A DNA stretch of 11,261 nt from Chitinophagaceae bacterium (GTDB lineage Bacteria > Bacteroidota > Bacteroidia > Chitinophagales > Chitinophagaceae), in the NCBI GenBank assembly GCA_030151745.1, contig JASLDA010000421.1:1-11261 (forward strand). The letters run 5' to 3'. Position 1 is the first letter of the stretch, and each line of letters opens with the position of its first letter. The notes beneath the pieces were generated by a model. That model was not told where the DNA came from. It saw nothing but the letters and a program-made list of their open reading frames with translations, and searched no databases. The translations under genes were made by a program, and so were the position numbers. Shown here one piece after another: positions 1-7,399 of this stretch.

Positions 1-556
1 CGCGAGCTTCTTCAAAGAGCAGAATCCCTACAACCTCCGGCTCGCGACGGCCTTGCGCATCAACGCGACATTCCCTTTCGTGCTCCCTACCGTCAAGCTC
101 CCCAGCCGGCCGCATATGAACGTAATGGATGCGGGCCTGCGCGACAATTTCGGCACCGAGGTGGCTTCCCGCTGGCTCCACGTCTTCCGGGACTGGATCA
201 GCGCGAATACCCGCGGAGTCGTCTGGCTGCAGATACGCGATACCCGTGAATATGCCGTGCTGCCCGCGACGACCCAGGAAAATCTCGGCGCCATGCTCGG
301 TGATCCGATCTTCGTGATCCAGAATAAATGGGAACCCTTCCAGAGCCATTCCCAGAGCTATGTGAAGGACTATGTCCCGGAGCTCTTCGACGGGAAAATG
401 CGCTTCGTGAATCTCCAGTATCTCTCGCGCTCCGTCGATAAGACCGCGAAGCTGAACTTCCATCTGACCAGGCAGGAGAAGGACGACCTGCTCCAGGCCG
501 TGTACCAGGCGCCGAACCGCGCCCAGATCGATACGCTGCTGCGGTTGATTGAGTAG
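1..556 (+). CDS. Patatin-like phospholipase, C-terminal part (5' end outside window)
   Basis: The reading frame is open from base 2 to the TAG at 554-556, giving 184 visible residues with the N-terminus cut off by the window edge. About 42 residues in, the motif VMDAGLRDNFG fits the Asp block of patatin-type serine hydrolases, where the Asp (codon 128-130) pairs with a Ser in an upstream GxSxG motif. That Ser would lie outside the window. The preceding LATALRINATFPF stretch and the following ASRWLHVFRDWI helix resemble the larger Bacteroidota patatin-like proteins, which hydrolyse acyl esters of (phospho)lipids. No membrane segment is visible in this part. The TTG at 53 is internal and not a start. 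Adenine deaminase follows 45 bp downstream on the same strand, but no functional link is evident. The family call is fairly firm; substrate and location are unknown. Confidence 0.8.
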   Translation, partial: ASFFKEQNPYNLRLATALRINATFPFVLPTVKLPSRPHMNVMDAGLRDNFGTEVASRWLHVFRDWISANTRGVVWLQIRDTREYAVLPATTQENLGAMLGDPIFVIQNKWEPFQSHSQSYVKDYVPELFDGKMRFVNLQYLSRSVDKTAKLNFHLTRQEKDDLLQAVYQAPNRAQIDTLLRLIE

Positions 557-590
557 TTGCCGTTTGCAATAGGCAGTGGGCAATTGCCGA
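557..590. repeat. Degenerate heptamer array between patatin and ade genes
   Basis: Directly after the patatin stop codon the sequence divides into 7-bp units: TTGCCGT, TTGCAAT, AGGCAGT, GGGCAAT, TGCCGAC. It contains the perfect 10-bp palindrome GGCAATTGCC (579-588). The units are only loosely alike, so the periodicity is suggestive rather than certain. It fills most of the 45-bp gap before the adenine deaminase ATG. The heptamer GGCAGTG (572-578) recurs beside the octamer array near 7359-7365 on the other strand. Confidence 0.5.
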
Positions 591-601
591 CCTTTGTGGG
601 T

Positions 602-2245
602 ATGAGTTCCTTTCGTGTCTTGGGGCAGCTTGTCGATATTCATTCACGCCGCATTTATCCTGCCGCGATTGCCGTGGAGGACGGCGTCATCACATCCGTT
701 GACGAGCTGCAGGAAGCACCGCTGCGCTATATCGTTCCCGGCTTCGTCGATGCGCACGTCCATATCGAAAGCTCCATGCTGCCGCCTTCGGAATTTGCGA
801 GGCTGGCGGTCCCGCACGGCACCGTGGCCGTCATTTCCGATCCGCATGAGATCGCCAATGTATGCGGGATCGAAGGCGTGGAATGGATGATCGCCAATGC
901 GAAGACGACGCCGCTGAAGGTCTTTTTCGGAGCGCCTTCCTGCGTGCCTGCCACGTCCTTCGAAACGGCCGGCGCGACCCTGGATTCCCATGCCGTGGAC
1001 GCGCTGCTGGCCCGTCCCGATATCTGGTACCTGAGCGAGATGATGAACTATCCCGGCGTCCTGAACGGGGACCCGGAGGTTCTGGCGAAGATCGAAGCGG
1101 CGAAGCGGCACGGCCTTCCCGTGGACGGCCATGCGCCCGGCCTGAGAGGCGTGCTCGCCGGGCAGTACGCCGCCGCCGGCATCAGCACCGATCATGAATG
1201 CAGCACCTTGCCCGAGGCGCTCGACAAGATCGACGCGGGCATGCACATCCTGGTCCGCGAAGGGAGCGCGGCCCGCAACTATGAAGCCCTGCACCAGCTG
1301 CTGGATCGCTTCCCCGCCCGGGTGATGTTCTGCAGCGACGACAAGCACCCGGACGACCTGGCGATAGGTCATATCAATGAGCTCGTGGCGCGCAGCCTCA
1401 TGCTGGGCCACGATCTGTTCGACGTGCTGCATGCGGCCTGCCGGAACCCGGTTGCACACTACCGGCTCCCCGTAGGTTTGCTCCGCGCAGGCGATCCTGC
1501 GGATTTCCTTGTGCTCCCGGATCTCGTGTCCTGGAAGCCGGACGAGGTATATATCGGCGGGATGCTGGCGGCGCGGCAGGGAGCGCCTGCTTTCGGGGCC
1601 GGGACACCGGAGCCGGTAAACCGCTTCGAGCCCGGCTTGGTAGCGGCAGCCGATCTCGGCATCGCCGCGGAAGGCGATGAGGTGTCCGTTCGCGTCATTG
1701 TCGCGGAAGAAGGGCAGCTGCTTACCGGCGAGGGCTCGGCTGCGCTCCCGGTCGTGGACGGCCGCATCATTCCTCATGCCGAGAGCGGGGTGCTGAAGCT
1801 GGTGGTCGTGAATCGCTACGATCCCCGAGCTGTGCCGGCGGTGGCCTTCATCAAAGGCTTCGGGCTGGAGCGCGGCGCCATCGCCTCTACGGTTGCGCAC
1901 GATTGCCACAATATCATCGCCGTAGGCGCGGACGATGCCAGCATCGCTGCGGCCGTCAACGCGATCGTGGAAGCAAAGGGAGGCATTTCCGTTGCGGCCG
2001 GGCCCGGGGAGGCCGATACGCTTCCTTTGCCCGTCGCGGGGCTGATGAGCCTGGCGGGGGCGGAAGCCACGGCGCGGGAATATAGCAGGCTGAGCGCCGC
2101 CGCCAGGGCGCTGGGCTCCGGCCTGCAGGCCCCGTTCATGACGCTTTCGTTCATGGCCCTGCTCGTGATCCCGAGCCTGAAGCTCAGCGACCTGGGGCTG
2201 TTCTGCGGCCGGGAGTTCGACTTTGTCCCGGTAGTGCGGGAATAG
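602..2245 (+). CDS. ade: Adenine deaminase
   Basis: Predicted to convert adenine to hypoxanthine and ammonia (EC 3.5.4.2) in the cytoplasm, for purine salvage or nitrogen supply. The 547-residue protein has the amidohydrolase metal sites in order: HVH at 52-54 inside VPGFVDAHVHIESS, DPHE at 80-83, SEMMNYPGV at 145-153, DGHAPG at 175-180, STDHE at 195-199 and FCSDDKHPDDL from about 243. GLLRAGDPADFLVL (292-305) closes the composite domain. The C-terminal part (about 320-547), with STVAHDCHNI, fits the adenine-deaminase C-terminal domain. Length is close to the usual 550-590. The ATG at 602 is chosen because the in-frame TTG at 557 would add residues encoded by an intergenic repeat. There is no Shine-Dalgarno sequence, as is usual for Bacteroidota. 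It converges on the kinase gene with only 9 bp between stops and no clear terminator. Confidence 0.95.
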   Translation: MSSFRVLGQLVDIHSRRIYPAAIAVEDGVITSVDELQEAPLRYIVPGFVDAHVHIESSMLPPSEFARLAVPHGTVAVISDPHEIANVCGIEGVEWMIANAKTTPLKVFFGAPSCVPATSFETAGATLDSHAVDALLARPDIWYLSEMMNYPGVLNGDPEVLAKIEAAKRHGLPVDGHAPGLRGVLAGQYAAAGISTDHECSTLPEALDKIDAGMHILVREGSAARNYEALHQLLDRFPARVMFCSDDKHPDDLAIGHINELVARSLMLGHDLFDVLHAACRNPVAHYRLPVGLLRAGDPADFLVLPDLVSWKPDEVYIGGMLAARQGAPAFGAGTPEPVNRFEPGLVAAADLGIAAEGDEVSVRVIVAEEGQLLTGEGSAALPVVDGRIIPHAESGVLKLVVVNRYDPRAVPAVAFIKGFGLERGAIASTVAHDCHNIIAVGADDASIAAAVNAIVEAKGGISVAAGPGEADTLPLPVAGLMSLAGAEATAREYSRLSAAARALGSGLQAPFMTLSFMALLVIPSLKLSDLGLFCGREFDFVPVVRE

Positions 2246-2254
2246 CGGCCCCTC

Positions 2255-5200
2255 TCACAGTGCGCGGCGCAGCAGGATGACGAAGGTGGACCCCTTCCCG
2301 GGCTCGCTCTCGGCCCGGATGGCGCCCTGGTGCCGCTCGGCGACGCGGCGCGCTATCGACAGGCCGATGCCCGTCCCCTGGTATTCGCTCATGCCGTGCA
2401 GCCGCTCGAACAGGCCGAAGATCTTTTCGGCATACTCCGGCTCGAAGCCGATCCCGTTATCGCTTACCTGGATGCGGACATACTCCTCCCGGCGGGCGCT
2501 TGCCGCAAGCTGCCGCATGTCCGCCTCCGTAGCTGCGGCGGAGCTGACTGAAACCTGCGGCGGCCGCCCCGCGGCGCGGAACTTGAGGGCATTGGTCAGC
2601 AGGTTGTGAAACAGGTGCCGGAGCTGGGATTCAATGCCAAGCACGAAGGGCAGCTGGGCTTTCAGGTCGATCCGGGCGCCCGGGTGTTCCCCGGTATTCA
2701 GCAGGTCTGCGCTGAGCTCCTGCATCAGGCCCTGGAGGTCGACGGGAGAGAGAGGCTGCTTTTCCTCGCCGCTGAGCCGCGAGAAGCTCAGCAAGCCTGT
2801 GACGAGGTTGCGCATGCGTCCCGCGGCGTTCTGCATGCGGCGGATGAGATCCCTGCCGTCGTTGCCCAGGGCCTCGGAATAGCGGGCTTCCAGCATATTG
2901 CCGAAGCTCTGCACCTTGCGCAGGGGCTCCTGCAGGTCGTGCGAGGCGATCGATGCGAACTGCTCGAGGTCCTCGTTCGAGCGCCGCAGCTCGCGCACGG
3001 TATGCTCCAGCTCCTGCTGCGTATGCTTCAGGTCGTTGATGATGTAGTAGGCCGATACCATCAGATCGCTGCCGATCGGGGTGAGCCAGTTCAGCAGGTG
3101 ATTGTCGAGGCCGTGCTGATTGTAGTGCGTCTCGAAGTACTGGTCTTCCCCGGTTGCGATCAGCCGTCGGTATGCCGGCCAGTAGTCGGTCTGCTCGATC
3201 CCGGGGAACACCTGGCTGATCCGGTGCCCGATCAGGTCCCCGCGGGTCTTTCCCGTATCCCGCAGCACCGAATCCGCCACCTGGATATACTCGAGGTCTT
3301 CAAAATTCCCGGAGCTATCGCGGACGATGCGGTAGATGACGAGCCCGTTGCGCAGGGATTTCATCACCCCGTTGAAAAGAACGGCCTGCTGCTCGATGAT
3401 GCCATGCTGCCTTTTATGCTCGTTGATATCCTGGGACGTGGCGATAAATCCGTCGCCGAACTTGGTGGCCGTTGTCGACAGCCAGTTGTTGGTGAATACG
3501 GATTTGTGCTCGAGGTTCAGCGGCTGGCCTGTCTCGACAACATTCAGCAGCGCTTCATAGGCCTTTTGGCCGCCATCCTTCATCCGTTCCCGCAGGCTCA
3601 GGTTCAGGAAATCGGCTTCCGTCATGTTTACATACCGGAGCGCCTGCCGGTTTGCCAGTATCGGCCGGAAATCGACGATCTCCCCGGATGCATCGCGCAC
3701 GGCCCTGTACAGGGCGGTCGCGGCGGGAGAATGCGTCAGTACGGCGTTCACCAGCTGCGATTGCTCTGCGATGCGGAGCGCCGCGTGTTTCAATTCCGTG
3801 ATGTCTTCGACCGTCGAGACGAACCCGTCCTTGAACGCGGTATTCGTGATGCGCAGCCATTTATCTTCCGCCGGGACATGCTCCACGTTCGAATCCGGGA
3901 TCCCGGTCCGGATCACGGCCAGCAGCCTTTCCGCCTGATCGCGCATCTGGGGCAGAACTTCGAAGAGGAGGTCCCCGGGCTTCAGCCTCGGGGCGCTCGC
4001 GATGAGGGTCCCGGCGTTCTTGTTGGTCGCCAGCACGCGGAAGTCCTGCAGCGCGCCGGCTTCATCCCGTACAGCTTCTACCACGTACAAGGCTTGCGAG
4101 AGCGCGTCCATCACTCCTACCAGGAGGGCCGCCTGTTCCCGGAGCTGTTCGGTCCGGCGGTGTATGTCGGTGACGTCTTCCAGGGTGATCATCAGTCCGT
4201 CGCCGTGTTTGACGGCCTTGCCCCGCAGCCATTTGTCCAACGGCTTATGGTAGACCTCGTCCGTCATCGGAATGCCTGTCCGGACGATCTGCAGGAGTGC
4301 ATGGATCAGGTCCGGGTGATCTTCCCGGAGCAGCTCGGAAAGCCGCGGGCGGCGTTCGTAGAGCTCCTGCGGGATGCGCGACAGCCTGCCGCCCGTCTCG
4401 TTCTGCCGGATCAGGCGCAGGTCGCAGAGCATGCCGTTCTCATCCCGGATCGCTTCCAGGATAAGAATGCCGACTGGGACGTTATGGAATATCGTGCTCA
4501 TCCAGGCCTTCTCGGATTCCAGCTCTTGGCTGAGGTGGTGCCGCTGGCTGACATCGGTATAGCTGATGAGCAGGCGTCCGTCGTCCAGTCGCCGGCCCTG
4601 TACTTCGAGCGCCGTATTCTGGCTGTGGTTGCTGTACCAGAGCTCGGTGCGCTGCGGTTCCGTGCTTCCCAGGCAATACAGGTAGAATTCCCATAGCGGG
4701 GTCTGACGTATCGAGGGCTGCAGCTCGGTGATATGCCTGCCGATGATGTCGGAGTGGTAGGGCTCGAAATCCCGGTGCGAGTCGTCTATGCCGTCGCCGT
4801 AATTGGCGAACTCGATCCGGAAGTCGATGACTTGGCCGGTGAAGTCGAAGAGCGGCTGCAGTACGGAAAGCCGGGCGCGTTCCTGGAGGGAGATGGACCG
4901 GTAGAAGCGGTGCCGGTCGCTTTCCAGCAGGCTCGTGCGCCGCTGCTGGTCGATATTGGTGTAGATCAGTACGAAGCCGGCGGAGAAAGCCCGCTGTTCC
5001 TGCTGGTACCAGCTGGCGGAGCCGGCCGGGTCTGCCTGCGGGGGAATGCGGCAGCAGGAAGGCCAGAAGGCGTCCGGGTCGATCTCGTCGATCCCCGGCC
5101 GCCGGAGCAGCTCCGGCTCCGTGCTGTGGAACATATTGCAGGCGGCCGTATTGGCCATGCTGAGGCGGTAGCGAATCTGCGCTCCGCTGCGGACCGGCAG

Positions 5201-5290
5201 GTACATGAGAATACCGTCCGTGGATAATTCCATGGCCGCACGGAGCTCCGCAGAGACGGACGGGGGTTCAGGGTAGGATCCGTTCTCCAA
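2255..5290 (-). CDS. Soluble multi-PAS sensor histidine kinase
   Basis: A 1011-residue kinase with no evident membrane segment, so it probably senses cytoplasmic signals. Six PAS-like units of about 120 residues run in tandem: roughly 19-118 (short and divergent), 138-250, 265-378, 390-500, 512-624 and 638-755. Most begin with a G(I/L)xxxxxVRDxxGxxxDF-like strand and end with WLxxxxxxxxDGxxxTxxDIT-like residues. A coiled-coil-like linker (about 755-775) leads to the HisKA H-box SHDLQEPLRK with phospho-acceptor H784. The HATPase domain follows: N-box HNLLTNALKF (N896, N900), G1 box DNGIG (944-948), F-box FGLFERLHG (958-966) and G2 box GTGIGL (972-977). All catalytic motifs look intact. No receiver domain or response regulator is present in the window, so the partner is unknown. 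The start is uncertain: TTG at 5290 keeps the N-terminal helix of the first PAS unit, while the first in-frame ATG (5233) removes 19 residues. Confidence 0.93.
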   Translation of the reverse strand: MENGSYPEPPSVSAELRAAMELSTDGILMYLPVRSGAQIRYRLSMANTAACNMFHSTEPELLRRPGIDEIDPDAFWPSCCRIPPQADPAGSASWYQQEQRAFSAGFVLIYTNIDQQRRTSLLESDRHRFYRSISLQERARLSVLQPLFDFTGQVIDFRIEFANYGDGIDDSHRDFEPYHSDIIGRHITELQPSIRQTPLWEFYLYCLGSTEPQRTELWYSNHSQNTALEVQGRRLDDGRLLISYTDVSQRHHLSQELESEKAWMSTIFHNVPVGILILEAIRDENGMLCDLRLIRQNETGGRLSRIPQELYERRPRLSELLREDHPDLIHALLQIVRTGIPMTDEVYHKPLDKWLRGKAVKHGDGLMITLEDVTDIHRRTEQLREQAALLVGVMDALSQALYVVEAVRDEAGALQDFRVLATNKNAGTLIASAPRLKPGDLLFEVLPQMRDQAERLLAVIRTGIPDSNVEHVPAEDKWLRITNTAFKDGFVSTVEDITELKHAALRIAEQSQLVNAVLTHSPAATALYRAVRDASGEIVDFRPILANRQALRYVNMTEADFLNLSLRERMKDGGQKAYEALLNVVETGQPLNLEHKSVFTNNWLSTTATKFGDGFIATSQDINEHKRQHGIIEQQAVLFNGVMKSLRNGLVIYRIVRDSSGNFEDLEYIQVADSVLRDTGKTRGDLIGHRISQVFPGIEQTDYWPAYRRLIATGEDQYFETHYNQHGLDNHLLNWLTPIGSDLMVSAYYIINDLKHTQQELEHTVRELRRSNEDLEQFASIASHDLQEPLRKVQSFGNMLEARYSEALGNDGRDLIRRMQNAAGRMRNLVTGLLSFSRLSGEEKQPLSPVDLQGLMQELSADLLNTGEHPGARIDLKAQLPFVLGIESQLRHLFHNLLTNALKFRAAGRPPQVSVSSAAATEADMRQLAASARREEYVRIQVSDNGIGFEPEYAEKIFGLFERLHGMSEYQGTGIGLSIARRVAERHQGAIRAESEPGKGSTFVILLRRAL

Positions 5291-5295
5291 ATCAA

Positions 5296-5324
5296 ATGCC
5301 GGTCAGCAAGTGGCTGACCGGCAT
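5296..5324 (-). terminator. Perfect 11-bp hairpin: terminator or 5' leader structure
   Basis: ATGCCGGTCAG (5296-5306) and CTGACCGGCAT (5314-5324) are exact reverse complements around a 7-nt loop. On the - strand it lies downstream of the aminotransferase stop (5371) and is followed by a broken T-rich run, TTTGATTTGG. It may therefore be the aminotransferase terminator, with an imperfect U-tract. It also sits only 5 nt before the TTG start of the kinase, so it could instead act in the kinase leader. The fold is certain as sequence; the role is inferred. Confidence 0.6.
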
Positions 5325-5355
5325 CGAAAATACGGCAAGAGATGCCGATATGAAA
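5325..5355 (-). promoter_or_regulatory. Possible Bacteroidota-type promoter for the kinase gene
   Basis: On the - strand, TTTC (5355-5352), 19 nt, then TATTTTCG (5332-5325) differs by one base per box from the Bacteroidota primary-sigma consensus TTTG / TAnnTTTG at about the right spacing. Transcription would begin near the start of the 11-bp hairpin, making that hairpin the extreme 5' end of the kinase mRNA. The same bases also contain a small stem, CGGCA (5333-5337) with TGCCG (5343-5347), followed by TATTTT, which could be a weak terminator for the aminotransferase. The two readings compete. Low confidence. Confidence 0.25.
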
Positions 5356-5370
5356 GGGATTGCGGCGGAA

Positions 5371-6591
5371 TTACTTCCGGCCGGGGTAAGCGGCGAGCGC
5401 CGCTTCCAGGCAGTCCATCGCGGCGTTGATGGCGTCGGTGTTCAGCACATATGCGAGGCGAACCTCGTCCTGGCCTTTCCCGGAGGTGGCATAGAAGCCG
5501 GCCGCGGGAGCCATCATGACGGTCGCGCCGTTATGAGAAAATTCTTCCAGCAGCCATTGGCAGAAGGTTTCGCTGCTGTCTACGGGCAGCTTGGCCATAG
5601 CGTAGAAAGCGCCGCCGGGATTGGGGCAGAACACGCCGGGGATGGCGTTCAGGCGCTGCACCAGGAGATCGCGGCGGGCGTTGTATTCTGCATGGATGGC
5701 ATCGAAATAGTCGGCCGGCAGATCTACCGCCGCCTCGCCCAGGATCTGCGCGAAGGTGGGAGGGGAGAGCCGGGCCTGGGCGAACTTCATGGCCGAGCCC
5801 AGCACCTGCTCGTTGCGGGTGATGAAGGCGCCGATGCGGCCTCCGCAGGCGCTGTAGCGCTTGGAGATCGTATCCATCAGGATCGCATGCTGCTCGAGGC
5901 CTTCGAGGGACAGCGCGGAGATATGCTTGCGGCCGTCGTAGCAGAACTCGCGGTAGGCTTCGTCGGAGAAGAGGAACAGGTCGTGCTTCAGGCAGATCGC
6001 GCGCAGCACCTCGAGCTCTTCGCGGCTGTAGAGATAGCCGGTCGGATTGTTCGGGTTGCAGATCATGATCGCCTTGGTGCGGGGCGTCACCGCCTGCTCG
6101 AAGGCCTCGATAGGCGGCAGGGAGAAGCCGTCCCCGATGCTGCTCGGGATCGGTACGACCTTAATGCCGGCAGCGGTGCCGAAACCATTGTAATTGGCAT
6201 AGAAGGGCTCGGGGATGATGATCTCGTCGCCCGGATCCATGCAGCTCTGGATGGCGAAGGCGATAGCCTCGGAGCCACCGGTAGTGACGATGATCTGGTT
6301 GTGATTGACGTCGATGCCGTTGCGGCCGTAGTACTCGACCAGCTTGCGGCGATAGCTCTCGAAGCCGGCGCTGTGGCTGTATTCAAGCACCTTGATATCG
6401 GTGTTGCGCACCGCGTCGAGGATGGCAGGCGGCGTTTCGATATCCGGCTGGCCGATATTCAGGTGGTACACCTTGAGGCCCCGCTGCTTGGCGGCTTCGG
6501 CATAAGGAACGAGCTTGCGGATCGGGGAGGGCGGCATCTGCGCGCCGCGGTGGGAGATAACCGGCATAGTGGACGCGAAATTACCATCCAT
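5371..6591 (-). CDS. Class I/II PLP-dependent aminotransferase (aspartate aminotransferase-like)
   Basis: A fold-type I pyridoxal-phosphate enzyme of 406 residues, predicted to move an amino group between an amino acid and a 2-oxo acid in the cytoplasm. Key residues in order: LNIGQPD (44-50) near the N-terminus, TGGSEAI (104-110) in the cofactor phosphate loop, NPNNPTG (179-185) with N182 at the cofactor ring, SDEAY (209-213) with D210 for the pyridine nitrogen, ISKRYSACGGRIG with Schiff-base K244 and phosphate-binding R252, and R378 in VRLAY for the substrate carboxylate. The set is complete, so the enzyme should be active. Substrate cannot be read from sequence; aspartate or a branched/aromatic amino acid is possible. 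Start: ATG at 6591 gives the full frame, but the family-like beginning MPVISHRGAQMP starts at the ATG at 6567, which may be the true start. A terminator upstream (6635-6662) implies its own promoter in a short gap; none is obvious. Confidence 0.93.
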   Translation of the reverse strand: MDGNFASTMPVISHRGAQMPPSPIRKLVPYAEAAKQRGLKVYHLNIGQPDIETPPAILDAVRNTDIKVLEYSHSAGFESYRRKLVEYYGRNGIDVNHNQIIVTTGGSEAIAFAIQSCMDPGDEIIIPEPFYANYNGFGTAAGIKVVPIPSSIGDGFSLPPIEAFEQAVTPRTKAIMICNPNNPTGYLYSREELEVLRAICLKHDLFLFSDEAYREFCYDGRKHISALSLEGLEQHAILMDTISKRYSACGGRIGAFITRNEQVLGSAMKFAQARLSPPTFAQILGEAAVDLPADYFDAIHAEYNARRDLLVQRLNAIPGVFCPNPGGAFYAMAKLPVDSSETFCQWLLEEFSHNGATVMMAPAAGFYATSGKGQDEVRLAYVLNTDAINAAMDCLEAALAAYPGRK

Positions 6592-6634
6592 TGTCCATAA
6601 GTCGCGACGCCCGGCGAGGACTCGCGGACAGATT

Positions 6635-6662
6635 AAAAAAGGCCGCCCCGAAGGACGGCCTT
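6635..6662 (-). terminator. Rho-independent terminator with UUCG tetraloop
   Basis: Read on the - strand, AAGGCCG, U and CC pair with GG, G and CGGCCUU. This gives a 10-bp stem with one U-G wobble, capped by a UUCG tetraloop and continuing into a run of six U, two of them in the stem. It lies 27 bp beyond the stop of the four-helix membrane protein gene and before the aminotransferase. The c6646/a6655 position is a mismatch on the + strand but a wobble on the - strand, which supports the - orientation. It should end the upstream transcript. Confidence 0.88.
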
Positions 6663-6688
6663 GATCGCGGAGCTGAGCCCGGCGGGAC

Positions 6689-7156
6689 TTAAGACATCCC
6701 GGGGAACAGGCTGCGGCCTACGAGCTCGCGGCCCGGCCAGGGAATGGTGGCGGCGATGACGATCAGGGCGATCAGGGTGCACCAGAACAGACGGCGGAAT
6801 TTCTTCCCGTGCGGGCGGTTCCCTTTAGTCCCGGAATAGCCAATATGGATCAGGACGATACCCAGCAGCATGCCTACCGGGTGCTCGACGGTCCAGAAGC
6901 GCAGCGCCGGGTTGCTCATCACGGAGCCCATGCCCGCATTGAAGTTGCGGTAGTAGCCGTTGATGAAATACAGCGCCAGCCCTATCAGCAGCTGGATATC
7001 GGCGGAGATCAGGAAATAAAGAGCCGTGCGCTTGTCGCCGTTCGTAAAATCGCGCTTGCCGTTCAGGCCGCGCAATGCAGTCAGCAGGGTAAGGAGGCCG
7101 AAGAGCAGGACCGCCCAGCGGAGAATGTTGTGGAGGTGGAGAATTCCGGTATTCAT
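6689..7156 (-). CDS. Small four-helix inner-membrane protein, function unknown
   Basis: A 155-residue protein with four likely membrane helices at about 9-30, 44-66, 90-108 and 122-140, and short basic loops (GKRDFTNGDKR and KGNRPHGKKFRR). I do not recognise a characterised family. Similar short proteins occur in Bacteroidota and I recall that some are labelled 'cytochrome B', but I cannot check this. Histidines lie at membrane edges or inside helices: H7 and H9 in the opening HLHNILRW, H92 in VEHPVGM and H104 in LIHIGYS. This would allow, but does not show, haem or metal binding. The ATG at 7156 is the natural start because the hydrophobic helix follows at once. The gene stands alone: a 243-bp gap with repeats lies upstream and a strong terminator lies 27 bp downstream. 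Confidence 0.8.
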   Translation of the reverse strand: MNTGILHLHNILRWAVLLFGLLTLLTALRGLNGKRDFTNGDKRTALYFLISADIQLLIGLALYFINGYYRNFNAGMGSVMSNPALRFWTVEHPVGMLLGIVLIHIGYSGTKGNRPHGKKFRRLFWCTLIALIVIAATIPWPGRELVGRSLFPGMS

Positions 7157-7214
7157 GAGCAGGAGGTGATTAATTAAGACGTGAAGCGTAGGTCAAAAGT
7201 GGTATTTAATATCT

Positions 7215-7245
7215 CAGGTATCAGGTATAAAGTAGCAGGTATCAG
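7215..7245. repeat. Heptamer array CAGGTAT in the 7157-7399 gap
   Basis: CAGGTAT occurs at 7215-7221, 7222-7228 and 7236-7242, the last followed by CAG. The intervening 7229-7235 (AAAGTAG) is also 7 bp, so the register is kept across a diverged unit. It lies 59 bp upstream of the four-helix membrane gene and 3' of the sulfatase gene. No protein-coding role is evident. Too short and without spacers, so it is not a CRISPR. Confidence 0.7.
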
Positions 7246-7318
7246 AATTCTCCGACCGCTTGAACATTCGATAGCGCGTAGTAATCAGTTCGGTTGACTC
7301 GGGTTCCCAAAGGTCTTT

Positions 7319-7389
7319 CAGGCATTACTCAATTCGCCAATTCGCCAATTCGCCAATTCACTGCCGATCCTGCGCGAATATAATGCCTG
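7319..7389. repeat. Inverted repeat enclosing an octamer array
   Basis: CAGGCATTA (7319-7327) is the exact reverse complement of TAATGCCTG (7381-7389). Inside, ATTCGC (7332-7337) pairs with GCGAAT (7374-7379), extending the stem to 15 bp with a small asymmetric internal loop (4 nt against 1). The enclosed part holds the octamer repeat at 7330-7359. It begins 11 bp beyond the sulfatase stop (7400) on the - strand, so it could be the 3' end structure of that mRNA. It lacks a clear U-tract. No target-site duplication was seen that would prove a mobile element. Confidence 0.6.
7330..7359. repeat. Octamer tandem array AATTCGCC
   Basis: AATTCGCC is repeated exactly at 7331-7338, 7339-7346 and 7347-7354, with a partial fourth copy AATTC (7355-7359) and one matching base in front. 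CACTGCC follows (7359-7365); its complement GGCAGTG is also found in the array behind the patatin gene. Exact copies indicate a recent or slippage-prone tandem repeat. No open reading frame or known regulatory site fits it. Confidence 0.85.
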
Positions 7390-7399
7390 CGCCTTGCCT

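Noticed and set aside
557..601. TTG start for adenine deaminase giving 15 extra residues
   Set aside because: The extra codons are the intergenic heptamer array directly after the patatin stop; the ATG at 602 gives a usual family N-terminus.
644..1909. 421-codon open frame on the - strand opposite adenine deaminase
   Set aside because: It is an antisense shadow of a clearly identified enzyme and has no domain of its own.
2246..2254. Bidirectional terminator between adenine deaminase and the kinase
   Set aside because: The 9-bp gap and flanking bases contain no convincing stem with a U-tract on either strand.
2606..4696. 696-codon open frame on the + strand opposite the kinase gene
   Set aside because: It is antisense to conserved PAS and HisKA motifs. 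High GC leaves few stop codons in this frame, and its translation has no recognisable domain.
5296..6600. 434-codon open frame on the + strand opposite the aminotransferase
   Set aside because: The aminotransferase has all expected PLP residues; the antisense product is Ala/Gly/Glu-rich and unrecognised.
7215..7359. CRISPR-like array in the largest gap
   Set aside because: Units are 7-8 bp with no unique spacers of CRISPR size, and no cas genes are present.
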